A DNA stretch of 50,067 bases from Planctomycetia bacterium (lineage in GTDB: Bacteria > Planctomycetota > Planctomycetia > Pirellulales > UBA1268), in the NCBI GenBank assembly GCA_026401075.1, contig JAPLNQ010000243.1:1-50067 (forward strand). Reading direction: 5' to 3'. The position numbers and the translations under genes were made by a program. Each line of letters opens with the position of its first letter. Within the stretch, counting starts at the first letter, position 1. A model generated the notes under the pieces. The model had not been told where the DNA came from, did not search any database, and saw only the letters and a program-made list of their open reading frames with translations. Positions 34,882 through 43,396 of this stretch are shown here, piece by piece.

Positions 34882-35787
34882 CTATTCGCCACACCGAATC
34901 CACACCGCCGGGTTCACAAGGCGGCAAACCTGCCTCAAGAAGATGCCAACGGCTCTCCGTGCGAGGGCAAGGGATGAGATGGCACGCAGTCGCCCCGGCT
35001 GGAATCCCGCGAAGAGACTGGCGTTGAAAGCGCACGGGTAGCCCGCAAAGAGCTCCGGGTGATCACGCCAGACTATCGCCCACGTGTTGATCTCCCAGGT
35101 GAGACGCCCACGCTCGATCAGCCTCGCCGTTGTCTGTTCCACCAACAACGCGAATCGATCCGCCAGCCAACGTGGCACGATCAACACACCACCGACAGCG
35201 TGCCACGCCGGGGAGTCGAGGCTTACCGGCATGATCGGCGGTCCCCACATGGACGCTACCGTGATTACGTCCCGTCGGGCGTACGGTAGCCGGGAGTAAA
35301 ACGCTGCCACTTCCTGCGGTCCGACGCAGGGGACATGCATACAACCAAAGTCAATCCACACCACGAGATCGGCTTCGGTGTGCCCAAAGGCATCGGCTAT
35401 CCACCGGCTTTTCTGATGCATAAGGATCAGATAGTCGAGCGTGTCCTTGGCTGCGTTGGCTCCCGCCGGAAGCCTGATTCCCTTCGGCACTCGTCCTGCC
35501 AGCCAGCAATCGGCGAAGCGGGTGGGGATCACGGTAGTCTGCGGCGGAGCGTCGACGGTGAGCGATTCGTCGAGATAGAGAACTGTCGGCAAGCCGAGTT
35601 GGAGTAACTGTTCGCCAAGGGCGACGTACTCAGCCGTGGATCGCACCTGACTGCCAATGTCGATGAATCCGGTCACGATCGCCGGAGCATGAGGGGGGGG
35701 GCAACTGCGATCCTCTACCTGAAGGAATAGGTTCCACCGGCCGGCCTTGGCACGGGTGCACCTGCTTGTGGAGGCTGCGAATGCCAC
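34882..35787 (-). CDS. HtrL/YibB-like putative glycosyltransferase
   Basis: About 300 residues. The core 'IVTGFIDIGSQVRSTAEYVA', 'PTVLYLDESL' and 'ADLVVWIDFGCMHV' fits the HtrL/YibB (WlaTC) family, which is associated with surface-glycan loci and thought to transfer sugars; activity is not proven. The start is uncertain. GTG 35787 begins the open frame, but there is no ribosome site, and family similarity starts only at about residue 40. A run of nine G on the plus strand (35693-35701) encodes part of SCPPPH just before the conserved region. Loss or gain of one base there would switch the frame. It is the last gene of a minus-strand set with GT4 and GT32 genes. Confidence 0.6.
   Translation of the reverse strand: MAFAASTSRCTRAKAGRWNLFLQVEDRSCPPPHAPAIVTGFIDIGSQVRSTAEYVALGEQLLQLGLPTVLYLDESLTVDAPPQTTVIPTRFADCWLAGRVPKGIRLPAGANAAKDTLDYLILMHQKSRWIADAFGHTEADLVVWIDFGCMHVPCVGPQEVAAFYSRLPYARRDVITVASMWGPPIMPVSLDSPAWHAVGGVLIVPRWLADRFALLVEQTTARLIERGRLTWEINTWAIVWRDHPELFAGYPCAFNASLFAGFQPGRLRAISSLALARRAVGIFLRQVCRLVNPAVWIRCGE
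35693..35701. repeat. nine-base G/C homopolymer near the 5' end of the HtrL-like gene
   Basis: G9 on the plus strand (C9 in the coding strand). It is placed within the first 35 codons, where length changes would abolish or restore translation. Confidence 0.7.
35739..35765 (+). repeat. 27-bp direct repeat, right copy
   Basis: GGCCGGCCTTGGCACGGGTG followed by CACCTGC, differing from 34320-34346 at two positions and in the same orientation. The two copies bracket the HtrL-like gene and the nucleotidyltransferase remnant. Confidence 0.65.
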
Positions 35788-35826
35788 AAGATAGCAGACG
35801 AATAGGGGCCGAAGCCGCCCCGGCCG

Positions 35827-36975
35827 TCAGCGGGCCAGAATATCGCGATACATGTCGAGGTGGAGTCGGGCGATGTTTGCGGGAGAAAAGGTGGCGGCGT
35901 ACTGGAGAGCCTGCTTGCACAGACTTTCGCGGCGATCCGGGTCAGCCAGAAGGCGTTCGATCTGCCAGGCGCAGTCAACGGGGTCTTCACTGGCGAAGAA
36001 GGCTAGCGTGTCGGGCACCCGTTCATTGATCTCCCTGTTGAGCGGCAGATCCGACGCCAGGACCGGGGCCCCGCGGGCCAGCGCCTGAACGAGCGAGCCA
36101 GAGCCGGTCGTCACACGAAATGGTGCCACGACGAGGTCGGACTCGTCGTAGATGCGGGAGATCTCCGCATCGGGCACATACCCCGTCACCTCCACCCGAC
36201 CGCCAAGCCCAAGTCGGTCGATGGCTTCTTCGCAGCGGCGCTTGTACGCGACATTGGCTGGATGCCCCACTCCGCCGGCCAGCCTGAGCCGTGCGGGAAT
36301 TTGCAGGTGCCGCATCGCCTCGATCACGATGTCCTGACCCTTTCCAGGTGTGAAGTATCCGAACACGATCAGCGTAGGCATCGGCCCGACCTCGCGTTCC
36401 TGCCGAGGTGGCGTTATGGTCGGAACGACGTGAGGGATCTCGGCCACCACGGGAAATCCGTCCGCGTGCAGGCTCTCACGCTGACGTCGGGAATGGACGA
36501 TCACGGCGTCGAATTTCCCCAGGGTTCCCATGCCCCAGCGATGCCGGAGCCACGTCAGGGCGAATCGGTTCACCAAGCGGTGCAACGAACTCCGCCACCC
36601 TTCGGCGGCGGTGTCGAACCGGTAATCGTTGAGCACGGAATGAGCCGTGGCGACGATGCGGGCGCCGGGGGGCATTGCTTGTCGCAACCGGCGCATCCAG
36701 CCTGGGAAACGGTCTCGCGCGGGATTCAGGCCGCCGAATAGGCCGTATTCATGCTGCACGTGCACGAGGTCGGGTTTGAGTTCCCTGGCCGCCGAGATCG
36801 CCTCTTCGCTCTTGCCGGTTGGAGTCTGCACGAGCGCGAGCGGTTGAAAGTCGCCTGCGGCATTCGACGCTTCGGCGATGGCGGTCCAAAGCATGTGGGA
36901 GTAGGACGCAATCCCTCCCTGTACCTCAGGGGTAATCCAAAGCAGGCGACAGGGTTTGGTGCTCGGGGCGGTCAT
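35827..36975 (-). CDS. glycosyltransferase family 4 protein
   Basis: A 382-residue GT-B glycosyltransferase. The N-terminal Rossmann half has 'LLWITPEVQGGIASYSHML' and 'DLVHVQHEYGLFGG'. The C-terminal half has LIVFGYFTPGKGQDIVIEAM, 'GRVEVTGYVPDAEISRIYDE' and 'SGSLVQALARGAPVLASDLP', the nucleotide-sugar-binding motifs of GT4. It adds a sugar to a lipid- or glycan-linked acceptor at the cytoplasmic face. Start ATG 36975 overlaps the stop of the GT32 gene by four bases, so the two are coupled. The HtrL-like gene follows after 39 bases. Confidence 0.9.
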   Translation of the reverse strand: MTAPSTKPCRLLWITPEVQGGIASYSHMLWTAIAEASNAAGDFQPLALVQTPTGKSEEAISAARELKPDLVHVQHEYGLFGGLNPARDRFPGWMRRLRQAMPPGARIVATAHSVLNDYRFDTAAEGWRSSLHRLVNRFALTWLRHRWGMGTLGKFDAVIVHSRRQRESLHADGFPVVAEIPHVVPTITPPRQEREVGPMPTLIVFGYFTPGKGQDIVIEAMRHLQIPARLRLAGGVGHPANVAYKRRCEEAIDRLGLGGRVEVTGYVPDAEISRIYDESDLVVAPFRVTTGSGSLVQALARGAPVLASDLPLNREINERVPDTLAFFASEDPVDCAWQIERLLADPDRRESLCKQALQYAATFSPANIARLHLDMYRDILAR

Positions 36976-37733
36976 GACAAGCAGCGTTGGACGAGCGCGC
37001 GACCGTGGTTGACCAGCCGGGCCAGCGGCGTACGCCAGGAGTTTTCGTAGTGATGGATGCCGTAGGAGCCTTTCGCGGTGGCATCCCGCCTGCGATGGTC
37101 GGCGATCCGTTCCGTGGGCGGCGAGGGGTAGAAGGCATTGGGCGGGAGGATGACCACATCGCCATGGCTCCGGAATCGGCGCTCGGCGTGGTCGTCCAAG
37201 ATCGCGATCGCCATGCGCATCACGTGCGCAGTGTGCCGCTCCAGAATCCTGCGGGGGCGATAGGCCCGCACCATGCCGTGCATCACCTCGAGCCAGACTG
37301 GATTGCCAGGAGGCGAGGCCATGAGCGCGTTGATGATGTAGTCGCGTCCCCGTAACACCCGGCCGATGCCGTGCTGCTCCCGGCCGATGATCGCTTGGGT
37401 CGTGTCGAGCAGGTCATCGAGCGGCCGGATCACTTCGTAATCGAGATCGGCATAGACGCCCCCATGGCGGTGCAGATACGCCAACCGCACCAGATCGATC
37501 CGGAGAATGTTCGGTGTTGCGGTCCGAAAGTATTCAAGAAATTGCGGGTAGTGCTCGGCGAGCAGGGCCTCATTGGCCGCGTCATCCCAGAAACGGTATT
37601 CCCATCCTGGGTGATGGTGCCGCCATGAAACCTGGAAGCCGCGCAGATGAGGCGGGATGTCAGCCGACTTCCAGGTTTGGTGGATGATCTTGGGGATCGT
37701 GCTTGTGGCGTGACGGATGGAGTGGCTTCCCAA
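36972..37733 (-). CDS. GT32 family glycosyltransferase (OCH1-like, DXD motif)
   Basis: A 253-residue GT32 enzyme. It starts 'STIPKIIHQTWKSADIPPH', continues with WEYRFWDDA, then 'ILRIDLVRLAYLHRHGGVYA' and the metal-binding DLD in GVYADLDYEV. The C-terminal part has conserved histidines (YGIHHYENSWR). Such enzymes transfer mannose, galactose or related sugars. The start is TTG at 37733 with AAGG six bases upstream. It is the first gene of the minus-strand GT32-GT4-HtrL set and is divergent from fkbM. Confidence 0.88.
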   Translation of the reverse strand: MGSHSIRHATSTIPKIIHQTWKSADIPPHLRGFQVSWRHHHPGWEYRFWDDAANEALLAEHYPQFLEYFRTATPNILRIDLVRLAYLHRHGGVYADLDYEVIRPLDDLLDTTQAIIGREQHGIGRVLRGRDYIINALMASPPGNPVWLEVMHGMVRAYRPRRILERHTAHVMRMAIAILDDHAERRFRSHGDVVILPPNAFYPSPPTERIADHRRRDATAKGSYGIHHYENSWRTPLARLVNHGRALVQRCLS

Positions 37734-37931
37734 CAGCTACCTTGCTTCCGGGGGGAGGGGGGGGATTTCCATTACTGCGGGGAGTGCGAATTGCCGTTGG
37801 TACAATAGAGCACCGGGTGGTCATCGTCCACCACCGTCCCTCCCTCGCCGATGGCCGCCATGTCCCATTCAGGTTCCAGGTCATCTTGTACCAGACGGCA
37901 AAGTCCTTGGTCGGACGGGGGGCTGCGGGGG
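37734..37931. promoter_or_regulatory. divergent promoter region GT32 / fkbM with G-tracts
   Basis: G6-A-G8 occurs at 37750-37764 on the plus strand. TACAAT (37801-37806) is a good -10 candidate towards fkbM without a clear -35. Variation of the G-tract length would change spacing near the GT32 start (17 bases away) and upstream of the fkbM promoter. Confidence 0.4.
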
Positions 37932-38753
37932 ATGCTGCGTCGTCTTGTTTCGCAGAGCGGTCTTCTGAACAGGACGCCCGTCCCGCAGGACGACGAAGCG
38001 AAGAAGAGTTTCTGGAGAGAGGTGGAACAGGATATCTGCCACTGTCTCGTCAGGGCCGGCGACACCACGATCGACGTCGGCGCAAACGCCGGCGGCTATC
38101 TGCAGACGCTGCTTGACGCCGGGTGCCGATGCATCGCATTCGAATGCAATCCTCGGCTGCACCGTGTGTTGGAGGCGAAGTACTGCGGAAACGATCGCGT
38201 CACCGTGCGGGGGGAGGCCCTGTCGAGTGAGAAGGGCATCGTATCGCTGCGGATTCCGATGCGTTGGTGGTCGGAGTCGGACGGCGGTTCGACGATCGAG
38301 CCTGCTAACCGCGTGGCGATCGGCTTCTGGCCAGTGAGGCGAGTCGCGGTCCAACGGTGCACGCTCGACTCGGTCGTTCACGACCCCGTGGCTCTCATCA
38401 AAATCGATGTCGAAGGCCATGAATTGGACGTGCTGAAAGGGGCGACCGCCGTCTTGGAGAAGGATCGCCCGGGCCTCATTGTCGAATGCGAGGATCGACA
38501 CCGTGCCGGTGCGACTTCGGAGATGTTTCATTTCCTGGAAAGCCTCGGCTACAAGGGCTTTTTCATCCTCGATGCGAGGCTTCATCCGTTGCGGGAGTTC
38601 ACGCTCGCGCTCCAGAATCCCGCCGAACTGGCCAGGGGACTCCCGCGTCGGACGATCAGGTATGTCAACAACTTCATCTTCCTGCACGACAGCCGTGATC
38701 CGCACGGCACCCTTCGCCGGATTGAAGAGTCGTTGCAACAGCTTTACGCGTGA
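37932..38753 (+). CDS. FkbM family methyltransferase
   Basis: A 273-residue SAM-dependent methyltransferase. Motif I is DTTIDVGANAGGYLQTLLDA (44-63), then 'CIAFECNPRLHRVLEAKY', 'LIKIDVEGHELDVLKGA' (the FkbM hallmark) and 'RPGLIVECEDRH'. The family O-methylates sugars and polyketides; here, between glycosyltransferase genes, it probably caps or decorates a surface glycan. ATG 37932 is chosen as it begins just before the conserved domain; an in-frame ATG at 37851 would add a 27-residue basic tail. It converges with the next GT4 gene, 35 bases apart. Confidence 0.88.
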   Translation: MLRRLVSQSGLLNRTPVPQDDEAKKSFWREVEQDICHCLVRAGDTTIDVGANAGGYLQTLLDAGCRCIAFECNPRLHRVLEAKYCGNDRVTVRGEALSSEKGIVSLRIPMRWWSESDGGSTIEPANRVAIGFWPVRRVAVQRCTLDSVVHDPVALIKIDVEGHELDVLKGATAVLEKDRPGLIVECEDRHRAGATSEMFHFLESLGYKGFFILDARLHPLREFTLALQNPAELARGLPRRTIRYVNNFIFLHDSRDPHGTLRRIEESLQQLYA

Positions 38754-38788
38754 CGTGCATGTCGGGCCGTCGGCATGAGGGCCTCATC

Positions 38789-39964
38789 TCAGCCGAGCGG
38801 ACCAGCGGTATCGGACACAAGCCGGGCCGCGATCTCTCGGCACGCGAAGTGTTCCATCGCCCGGCGACGGCCCTCGTCGCCCATCCGCTGGCGTAAACTC
38901 GGGTCGTGGATGAGTGTGGAGAGAGCATCGCGGACCGCCTGCGGATCCGCCCGCACGCCATGCACGAGGCAATCCGAGGAATTACGCCATGTGAACGGCG
39001 TGCTTGGTGCGATGAATCCCGTGACGCCGTCGATGGAAGTCTCCTCTGCTGCGGTTCCCCGGCAGGTGACCACCGGCTTCGCGCAGCTCATGGCCTGAAC
39101 GTTCGGCAGGCCGAAGCCCTCGTGCCTCGACGGTGCGGCGTAGATCGTGGACCAACGAATCAGATCACGGACGAAAGTCCGCCGATACCGGCCCACGATG
39201 TATACGATCCTCGCGGTCAGACCGAGTTCTGCAGCGAGTTCCACCTCCCGGGGAACATGGAGCCTCGAGCAAGGAGTGTTGAGGATCTTGGCGACATGGA
39301 TCACGTTCGCCTGATCTGTGTCGGCCAGCCCGCGAAGAACCTCCTGAAATCCCTTGGACGTCGCGTCCTGGCCGATGGTCAGCAGCCGCACCTGCGATGG
39401 ATTCGCGAGCAGGCGGGCGGTAGCGAAGAGGCTGTGTCCGTCGCTCGCCACGCCTGCGCCCGGCCGTCGGGATAGTGCCTCAAGGCGGAGCCGGTTGACA
39501 TGGCGAGATCTCCACAGAGGCACGATCCAGTTCCGCCAGTCGTCGAGGAGTGTGGGTCCGCTCGGTGACCAGAAGCGGGTGTCGACAACCCCGTGAAGGA
39601 TTCGCATCCGATGGGACTGCACGCCAGCTTCCTCGAAGGTGCGTCGGCACCATTCACTGGTCACGTAAAACCATTCAAGCTCGTTGAGTCGACATGCGGC
39701 CTCGGCGGTGACCGTGTCATCGGAAACGAGCCAGGGCACGACCGTGGCCCCCACGCTGCGTGGCTGATCATAGATGACCGGCAGACTTCTCCACGAGCCG
39801 ATGCCGATGCATACCGACCGTCGGCTGACTGCTCGTCGGGTTGCCAGCCGGATGAATCGGCCTGCAACCCGGCAGGGAATACCGAGTTCCGCGAACCCGC
39901 GGGCGAGGCCGAGTCCCAGGTCGTAGAACGATGCCGTCCCGTGCGTGATGATCGTGTAGTGCAT
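38789..39964 (-). CDS. glycosyltransferase family 4 protein
   Basis: A 391-residue GT-B enzyme. The N-terminal half begins HYTIITHGTASFYDLGLGLA and contains 'WFYVTSEWCRRTFEEAGV'. The C-terminal half has RLLTIGQDATSKGFQEVLRG, 'RIVYIVGRYRRTFVRDLIRW', 'YAAPSRHEGFGLPNVQAMSC' (the catalytic EGFGLP region) and 'CRGTAAEETSIDGVTGFIAP'. It is probably a sugar transferase of the glycan island. ATG 39964 is taken as the start; the longer open frame upstream is antisense-type sequence overlapping the neighbour gene. Confidence 0.88.
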   Translation of the reverse strand: MHYTIITHGTASFYDLGLGLARGFAELGIPCRVAGRFIRLATRRAVSRRSVCIGIGSWRSLPVIYDQPRSVGATVVPWLVSDDTVTAEAACRLNELEWFYVTSEWCRRTFEEAGVQSHRMRILHGVVDTRFWSPSGPTLLDDWRNWIVPLWRSRHVNRLRLEALSRRPGAGVASDGHSLFATARLLANPSQVRLLTIGQDATSKGFQEVLRGLADTDQANVIHVAKILNTPCSRLHVPREVELAAELGLTARIVYIVGRYRRTFVRDLIRWSTIYAAPSRHEGFGLPNVQAMSCAKPVVTCRGTAAEETSIDGVTGFIAPSTPFTWRNSSDCLVHGVRADPQAVRDALSTLIHDPSLRQRMGDEGRRRAMEHFACREIAARLVSDTAGPLG

Positions 39965-40013
39965 GGAGGAAGACGCGGACCTGCCGGAGTTGTCTTGGCG
40001 CACGGCCCGCGGC

Positions 40014-40511
40014 TCACGGCTTCGTGGGGATGGCCGACGCGTGGCCGCTGACGCACTGCCAGGCACCGTCCTTGAGCACCCAGACGTTCGTGAACCGCGA
40101 CGCGCGCTCGAAGGGCTTGCCGTCCTTGTCTTTGCCGCCCTCTTTGTAGTCGCCGATGTCCACGGCCACTGTGCCGCCGCCATACACCCGCACGTCGATC
40201 GAACTGGCCTCCGAGACGGTGTGCCGCTCGCCGCCCGCCTTGAGCGCGGCGATCCCCTCCGCCTTCGTGAAGCGGTGGCCCGAGGGCTCGACGTAGACGA
40301 AATCAGGAGCCCAGATCCGTTCGAGGATCGACGTGTCATTCTTCAAGTAGGCGGTCGACCACTGCGAGGAGAGATCCTTGATGCCCGCCTCGATGGCGGA
40401 TTGCTGGGCCGGGGTGACCGCCGTGGCCGATTGGGCCAGGGCCACGCTGCCGCAGGCAAAGGCGATCGAGAGGGACAGAAGGCCGCGGGTGATGATCTGT
40501 GAATGCACCAT
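40014..40511 (-). CDS. secreted SnoaL/DUF4440-like protein
   Basis: A 165-residue protein with a signal peptide (hydrophobic core 8-24, cleavage likely after SVALA near 25) and one NTF2/SnoaL-like fold: 'ALKAGIKDLSSQW'-type opening helix (QQSAIEAGIKDLSSQWSTAY), 'LERIWAPDFVYVEPSG' and 'RASRFTNVWVLKDGAWQCVS'. Many such proteins are annotated as SgcJ/EcaC-type; ligand and reaction are unknown. ATG 40511 has AAAGGAG nine bases upstream, which decides it over the earlier in-frame start at 40553. Confidence 0.8.
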   Translation of the reverse strand: MVHSQIITRGLLSLSIAFACGSVALAQSATAVTPAQQSAIEAGIKDLSSQWSTAYLKNDTSILERIWAPDFVYVEPSGHRFTKAEGIAALKAGGERHTVSEASSIDVRVYGGGTVAVDIGDYKEGGKDKDGKPFERASRFTNVWVLKDGAWQCVSGHASAIPTKP

Positions 40512-40591
40512 GACGATCGACTCCTTTGCGAGGAAAGATTGGATCGGCGCCAAGATAGCAGAAAAGAAGTGCGGCTCGGGACTTCAACTAT

Positions 40592-40653
40592 CGGACAAGT
40601 TGGAAACTTGCCGCCACGAGAGAACGGACAAGTTGGAAACTTGCCGCCACGAG
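40592..40653. repeat. dispersed repeat family 1, tandem pair
   Basis: Two direct copies of CGGACAAGTTGGAAACTTGC followed by CGCCACGAG (40592-40620 and 40625-40653). The loop is GGA instead of AAA while the stem CAAGTT/AACTTG is kept. The pair lies between the SnoaL-like gene and the end of the solute-binding protein gene. Confidence 0.75.
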
Positions 40654-40689
40654 GGGACTCGTGCACGTGTCGTGACGCCCGGGTCGCGG

Positions 40690-42162
40690 TTACTGCTTGG
40701 CTAGAAACGCCACGGTCTTTTTCTGGATCGCCTCGAGGGTTTCGTCCACGCCCTGCTTTCCGGTCGTCATTCGCCCGAGTTCGGCGGCGTTGACCTCCGA
40801 GGCGAGTGTCACCCAGGCAGGCAGGTGGGGTGACGTGCCCATGCGGTTTTCAATCGCCCGCCGCGTCACGTCGAAGTGGCGGGTCGTTCCGCGCACCGGC
40901 CGCTTCTTGGCCAGCACGCGAGGATCGGTGTAGTTGCTGCGGCGAATGGGCGTGTCGGCTCCGTCGGCATTGGCCCGGGCGGTCACGTCGGCGCTTGTCG
41001 CCCACTGCATGAAGACCCAGGCCGCGTCGGCGTTCGGGGCGTGTTTGCTCAGCGCGAGGCACGATCCTCCCTGACGGCTGATCCCCGGCGTCTCGTGGAA
41101 GCCGCACTGGTCGGGGGTCAGTCTCGCATCCTCGAGCGGGCAATCGGCCGCCTCCACCAGGCCGACGACCCGGCTGCTGTCGGGATCGTCGCATGCAGGG
41201 AAGAACTCGCTCCAGGAGATGACGATCCCGGCCCGGCCCTGGGTGAGCGCAGCGGCCTGTCCGTTCCAGTCCCATTCGCGGACATCCGGGCTCATGTGCT
41301 TGCCCAGCTGCAGCATGTAGCGGAGCCCCTTCGCGTTGCCCTCTGTGACGTAGTCGGGGCGATTCTCGGCGCTAAAGTGGTGGCCACCGTGCGCCCACGT
41401 CCACGCCGAGGCATCGCACTGCAGGGAGAAGTGTCCGGTCTTCCACTGGCCGACAGTGCCGTGGATGCCCTGGCCGCGTTTGGCCTCGTCGATCGCCCGG
41501 ACCGTGTCGAGATACTCGCCCATCGTCTTCGGCACCGCGAGCCTGAGTTCATCGAGGATGTCCTTACGGTACATCATGATGAAGATCGGGATGTCGAATG
41601 GCACTCCGATGATCCGGCCATCGTGACTGGCGGTTGCCTCCACCAGTTGCGCGAGCAGTTCCTCGACCCCGATGCTCTCGTTCGCGAAGCGGGCCAGCCA
41701 GGCCTGGTCCCAGTAGAAGATGTCGTGGTGCCCCTTGGTGCCGTCGGCACCGGTGATCGTGTCCTGCACGGTTTTGGCAAGCACTTGGTCGAGCGGCACC
41801 ATCGGCCAGTCGACCTCGATGCCGGTCAGCGGCGTAAACTCCTCGCGGATCATCCTGCCGATCGAAAGCCCCGGCGGCGTGTTCTCCGAGACCACCTTGA
41901 TTCGGGTTCCCTTGAACCGTTTTCCTGCATCGACGAGGAACTGTCGCTGCTCTTTCGTTACGCCGCTTTCGGTGATCGACGGCTCTGCGGCATGGAGCCT
42001 GGCTCCGGCCGGGGAGTGGCCCGCGAGATACCGCGCCGAGGCGAAGCCGAAGCCCGCGCTGGCGGCGGCGCGAAGAAACCCCCGGCGGCCGATGCCGCCC
42101 AGCCGCAGCTTCTCGGCCATGGCCGCCACGAAGAGTCGCTGCTGGCGATCAAGATCGTTCAT
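40690..42162 (-). CDS. Tat-exported extracellular solute-binding protein (family 1)
   Basis: A 490-residue ABC-importer binding protein of the sugar-type family 1. The N terminus carries a twin-arginine signal (GRRGFLRAAASAG at 25-37), so it is exported folded. The mature part has 'TRIKVVSENTPPGLSIGRMI', 'TGIEVDWPMVPLDQVLAKTV', 'DIFYWDQAWLARFAN' and 'AWVFMQWATSADVTARANAD', typical of carbohydrate-binding members. No cognate sugar permease is adjacent; the next genes are a divergent MacB/DevC-type pair of a different ABC class. AGGA lies nine bases before ATG 42162. Confidence 0.85.
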   Translation of the reverse strand: MNDLDRQQRLFVAAMAEKLRLGGIGRRGFLRAAASAGFGFASARYLAGHSPAGARLHAAEPSITESGVTKEQRQFLVDAGKRFKGTRIKVVSENTPPGLSIGRMIREEFTPLTGIEVDWPMVPLDQVLAKTVQDTITGADGTKGHHDIFYWDQAWLARFANESIGVEELLAQLVEATASHDGRIIGVPFDIPIFIMMYRKDILDELRLAVPKTMGEYLDTVRAIDEAKRGQGIHGTVGQWKTGHFSLQCDASAWTWAHGGHHFSAENRPDYVTEGNAKGLRYMLQLGKHMSPDVREWDWNGQAAALTQGRAGIVISWSEFFPACDDPDSSRVVGLVEAADCPLEDARLTPDQCGFHETPGISRQGGSCLALSKHAPNADAAWVFMQWATSADVTARANADGADTPIRRSNYTDPRVLAKKRPVRGTTRHFDVTRRAIENRMGTSPHLPAWVTLASEVNAAELGRMTTGKQGVDETLEAIQKKTVAFLAKQ

Positions 42163-42286
42163 CGGTTCGCTTCCTCGTGAGGCTTCGATAGGTGTGCTCT
42201 CGACGGCCGAAGCATGGGCTCTGGCCCAGGACGCGTCAACTGATAAGAAAAGAGTTGCATCCCCTTTTTCCGGCTACAATTCCAGC
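42163..42286. promoter_or_regulatory. divergent promoter region with possible leaderless start for the permease
   Basis: TACAAT (42275-42280) ends six bases before the permease ATG at 42287, and no Shine-Dalgarno lies between. The arrangement is the same as that before the PaaK-like gene at 13518-13530. Confidence 0.3.
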
Positions 42287-43376
42287 ATGCTCTGGGTTGC
42301 CTGGAAAATGCTGATCGGAAACCGGGTGAAATACCTCGGCATCGTGTTCGGTGTGATGTTCGCCGCGCTGCTCATCGCGCAGCAGTCGTCGATCTTCTGC
42401 GGCCTGATGTCGCTCACGGTCAGTCAGATCCGCGACGTTGAGGGGCCTGGCATCTGGGTGATGGACAAGAACGTCCAGTTCGTCGACGACATCAAGCCGT
42501 TGGCCGACACCTGCCTGTTTCGCGTCAAAGGAGTGTCGGGCGTCGAGTGGGCGGTGCGGTTTTACAAGGGTCTCGCGCGGGCGCGGATGGAGGAGGGTGA
42601 TTATCACCAGATGATCCTCTTGGGCATGGATGACGCCACGCTCGTCGGTGCACCGGAAGGAGTGTTCATGGGATCGATCGCCGACCTCCGCAAGCCCGAT
42701 GCCGTGATCATGGATGACGCCGGCTACCAGCTGATCTGGCCGGGCGAGCCCTACCGGCTCGGCCGTGTATTCGAGATGAACGACCGCCGCGCGGTGCTCG
42801 TGGGAATCACCAAGGCGCTCCGCACGTTCCAGAGCTTTCCGATCATCTACACGCGATACAGCCAGGCCGTGCTCTTTGCGCCGCCGGAGCGGAAGGTGCT
42901 TTCGTTCGTGCTCGCGCAGCCGCGGCCCGGCATGGATCCGCAGGAAGTCTGCCGGCAGATCGAGGAGCAGACCGGCCTGCAGGCGCTCACCCGCAACCAG
43001 TTCATGTGGAAGACGATCCGTCATTTTCTGATGAAGACCGGCATCCCGGTCAACTTTGCGATCACCGTATTCCTCGGGTTTCTCGTCGGTACGGCGATCG
43101 CAGGGCAGACCTTTTATCTCTTCACGGTGGAGAACATCCGCCAGTTCGGGGCGCTCAAGGCGATGGGCACGAGCAACTGGACGATCCTGCTGATGGTGCT
43201 ATCCCAGGCAGTGCAGGTGGGCGTGGTGGGCTATGGCATCGGCGTCGGGCTGGCCGCGCTCCTGGCAGGTGCTGGCCATCACGGCCGTGGCGGTGTTTTT
43301 CATCGTGCTGCTGGCGAGCCTCTTGTCGATCCGCAAGGTGCTCGTGGTCGACCCGGCGATCGTGTTCCGCGGATGA
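42287..43376 (+). pseudogene. FtsX/DevC-type ABC permease, disrupted near the C terminus
   Basis: It starts MLWVAWKMLIGNRVKYLGIV and carries a first membrane helix, a roughly 220-residue MacB-type extracytoplasmic domain and the helices 'FAITVFLGFLVGTAIAGQTF' and 'NIRQFGALKAMGTSNWTILL'. The frame is lost at about 43260: GVGLAAL leads into unrelated residues, while the next frame continues WQVLAITAVAVFFIVLLASL and ends SIRKVLVVDPAIVFRG at a TGA (43374-43376), the normal FtsX ending. About 15 residues expected between the two parts are missing. Such permeases work with the ATPase encoded next, in lipid or small-molecule export. Confidence 0.8.
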
Positions 43377-43396
43377 ATGCAGGAGCATCGGAATCC

